DNA of 10,185 nt from Candidatus Pelagibacter sp. (GTDB lineage: Bacteria; Pseudomonadota; Alphaproteobacteria; Pelagibacterales; Pelagibacteraceae), in the NCBI GenBank assembly GCA_002704185.1, contig PAFP01000039.1, positions 1 to 10,185 of the forward strand. The letters run 5' to 3'. A model generated the notes under the pieces. It did no database searches, was not told the origin of the DNA, and saw nothing but the letters and a program-made list of their open reading frames with translations. Both the position numbers and the translations under genes were made by a program. This document shows positions 9,501 through 10,185 of this stretch, piece by piece. Position 1 is the first letter of the stretch, and every line of letters begins with the position of its first letter.

Positions 9501-9802
9501 TTCATTGCAGCATTTAGACCTGTTTGCCCACCCATAGTTGGTAGAATTGCATTTGGTTTTTCTATTTTTATTATTTCTTCTAATATTTCTGTTGTTATCG
9601 GTTCAATATATGTTTTGTCTGCAACATCAGGATCGGTCATAATAGTTGCAGGATTGGAATTAATTAAAATGACTTTATAACCCTCTTGCTTTAATGCTTT
9701 GCATGCCTGAGATCCAGAGTAATCGAATTCGCAAGCTTGACCGATTACTATCGGTCCTGCACCAATAATTAAGATTCTTTTAATATCCGTTCTTTTTGGC
9801 AT
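6587..9802 (-). CDS. carB: Carbamoyl-phosphate synthase large subunit
   Basis: CarB uses ammonia tunnelled from CarA, bicarbonate and two ATP to make carbamoyl phosphate for arginine and pyrimidine synthesis. Its 1071 residues are full length (E. coli 1073). The internal duplication is clear. The first half has [17 protein letters not shown] (14-30), MGGQTG (90-95), [12 protein letters not shown] (169-180) and [12 protein letters not shown] (299-310). The second repeats [15 protein letters not shown] (564-578), FGGQTP (644-649), [12 protein letters not shown] (717-728) and EVNPRASRT (843-851). An oligomerisation region joins them, and an MGS-like regulatory domain (about 943-1071) ends the protein. 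That domain keeps GTGKT (974-978) and NKVREG (993-998), which correspond to the E. coli UMP/IMP site, so pyrimidine feedback is likely but inferred. The start overlaps the carA end by 23 bp, indicating one transcript with probable coupled translation; only a weak AAAGA precedes the ATG. Confidence 0.98.
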   Translation of the reverse strand: MPKRTDIKRILIIGAGPIVIGQACEFDYSGSQACKALKQEGYKVILINSNPATIMTDPDVADKTYIEPITTEILEEIIKIEKPNAILPTMGGQTGLNAAMKLEKDGILKKYNVELIGANSTAIENAENRQMFKKNMNEIGLESPKSRICNTLEESKNIIKDIGLPLIIRPSFTLGGSGGGVAKTEDEFFEIVKNGLALSPTTEVLIEESLVGWKEFEMEVVRDKKDNCIIICSIENLDPMGIHTGDSITVAPAMTLTDKEYQIMRNASMNCLRKIGVETGGSNVQFAINPKDGRMVIIEMNPRVSRSSALASKATGFPIAKVAAKLAVGYTLDEITNDITKCTPASFEPTIDYIVTKIPRFAFEKFRNTKPTLGTAMKSVGESMAIGRNFKESIQKALCSLEIGLDGFDNIEIEENILIDKLKENTPQKILYVAQAFRKKFSEKQIFDLTKIDPWFLEQINQIINIEKIIKSTNIFKSKEFLKEIKSYGFSDKRIATIKKEKFEKVYKKRQKLKVHSVFKKVDTCAAEFKSLTPYMYSTYDTGFSDIGQCESNPSNKKKVVIIGGGPNRIGQGIEFDYCCCQASYALKEIGFETIMINCNPETVSTDYDTSDRLYFEPLRRENILEILHKEKGKGKLQGVIVQFGGQTPIKLAKSINEEGFPILGTQLNSIDLAEDRERFSKVLKKIKLKQASNGLAFSKKDAIKIANKIGFPLVIRPSYVLGGRAMEIIHDQNQLERYINEAVKVSGKSPVLIDRFLEGAIEIDVDAICDGKEVFVAGIMQHIEEAGIHSGDSACCIPPFSLNKKIIEEINAQTKVLALNIGVIGLINIQFAIQKSEIFVLEVNPRASRTVPFISKALNIPIAKIATKIMAGQKLKKLKIKNKKTKIFAIKEAVFPFNKFPEVDTILGPEMKSTGESMGIDKDFGIAFAKSQISAGNSLPKTGSAFISVKDEDKPLILNFAKKLKNLGFDIFGTGKTADKLNESGITCTKINKVREGSPHIVEMLENKKISLVINTSSGYKSITDSQSIRRTALNNNIPYFTTVSGAIACTEAIEAIAKKKMGVLPIQNI

Positions 9803-10185
9803 TTTCTTTAATTAAATTTATAAATTTATTAAACATATAATTACTATCATGTGGTCCGGGACTCGCCTCAGGGTGATACTGCACTGAAAAAGCTATACTT
9901 TTTTTTGAAGATATTCCCTCTATTGAATTATCAAATAAGGATACATGTGTAATTTCAACGTTTTTTGGAATACTTTTTTTAATAACTTCAAACCCGTGAT
10001 TTTGAGAAGTAATCTCAACTTTGGAAGTTTTTAAATTTTTTACTGGATGATTTGCACCTCTATGACCTTTGTGCATTTTTTTTGTTTTACAATTTAAAGC
10101 ATGAGCCAGTAATTGATGGCCAAGACAAATACCGAATACAGGAATTTTGTTTATTAAAAATTTTTTTAGAGTTGAATTTACAATT
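9780..10185 (-). CDS. carA: Carbamoyl-phosphate synthase small subunit, C-terminal part; 5' end beyond window
   Basis: CarA is the glutaminase that supplies ammonia to CarB. The open frame continues to the right edge, leaving 134 C-terminal residues of a subunit usually about 380 long. They cover most of the class I glutamine amidotransferase domain: the nucleophile elbow GICLGHQ with its Cys codon at 10125-10127, the RGANHPVKN block, TSQNHGF, and [11 protein letters not shown] with catalytic His (codon starting at 9875) and Glu (codon starting at 9869). All three catalytic residues are present, so the subunit looks functional. An internal ATG at 10076 lies after the catalytic Cys and is not the start. 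The 3' end overlaps carB by 23 bp in another frame. Control upstream of carA is outside the window. Confidence 0.97.
   Translation of the reverse strand, partial: IVNSTLKKFLINKIPVFGICLGHQLLAHALNCKTKKMHKGHRGANHPVKNLKTSKVEITSQNHGFEVIKKSIPKNVEITHVSLFDNSIEGISSKKSIAFSVQYHPEASPGPHDSNYMFNKFINLIKENAKKNGY

Noticed and set aside
9132..9680. 182-codon open frame on the plus strand, antisense to carB
   Set aside because: It lies wholly opposite conserved carB ATP-grasp sequence and its translation is a Ser/Ile/Phe-rich shadow with no motif or family resemblance.
10074..10076. ATG at 10076 as the start of a 98-residue protein
   Set aside because: The same frame continues upstream to the window edge with the GICLGHQ catalytic motif, so this is an internal Met of carA.

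Overview
The window is compact, AT-rich (about 30% GC by eye) bacterial chromosome with almost no non-coding DNA. It looks like a streamlined marine alphaproteobacterium of the SAR11/Pelagibacterales type. That view rests on the base composition, the lysine/asparagine/isoleucine-rich proteins, gaps of 0 to 45 bp between genes, the near absence of Shine-Dalgarno sequences, an N-terminally extended UvrB, and an ELM1-family gene of the kind common in alphaproteobacteria. No 16S rRNA gene is present, so the placement is inference.

Layout, left to right. (1) Positions 1-2763, minus strand: uvrB, followed 2 bp downstream by a short-chain dehydrogenase that runs off the left edge and carries pteridine-reductase (PTR1/FolM-like) signatures. 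(2) Positions 2770-3969, plus strand: a class I aspartate-type aminotransferase whose start lies only 6 bp from the uvrB start, back to back. (3) Positions 3962-4912, minus strand: thioredoxin reductase trxB, overlapping the aminotransferase tail to tail by 8 bp. (4) Positions 4958-6586, plus strand: a two-gene unit of an ELM1-family (DUF1022-type) GT-B-like protein and a probable 2-oxoglutarate/Fe(II) oxygenase. (5) Positions 6587-10185, minus strand: carB, and upstream of it the 3' part of carA, overlapping by 23 bp; carA runs off the right edge.

Functionally this is mostly housekeeping. UvrB serves nucleotide excision repair, TrxB keeps thioredoxin reduced, the aminotransferase links glutamate/2-oxoglutarate to aspartate (possibly also prephenate), and CarA/CarB make carbamoyl phosphate for arginine and pyrimidines. 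The least understood parts are the ELM1-family/oxygenase pair and the pteridine-reductase-like SDR. There is no mobile element, CRISPR array, tRNA, rRNA or phage gene. No stretch over 300 bp lacks a gene; the longest gap is the 45 bp between trxB and the ELM1-family gene. I see no clear evidence of an undescribed multi-gene system; the findings are modest leads.
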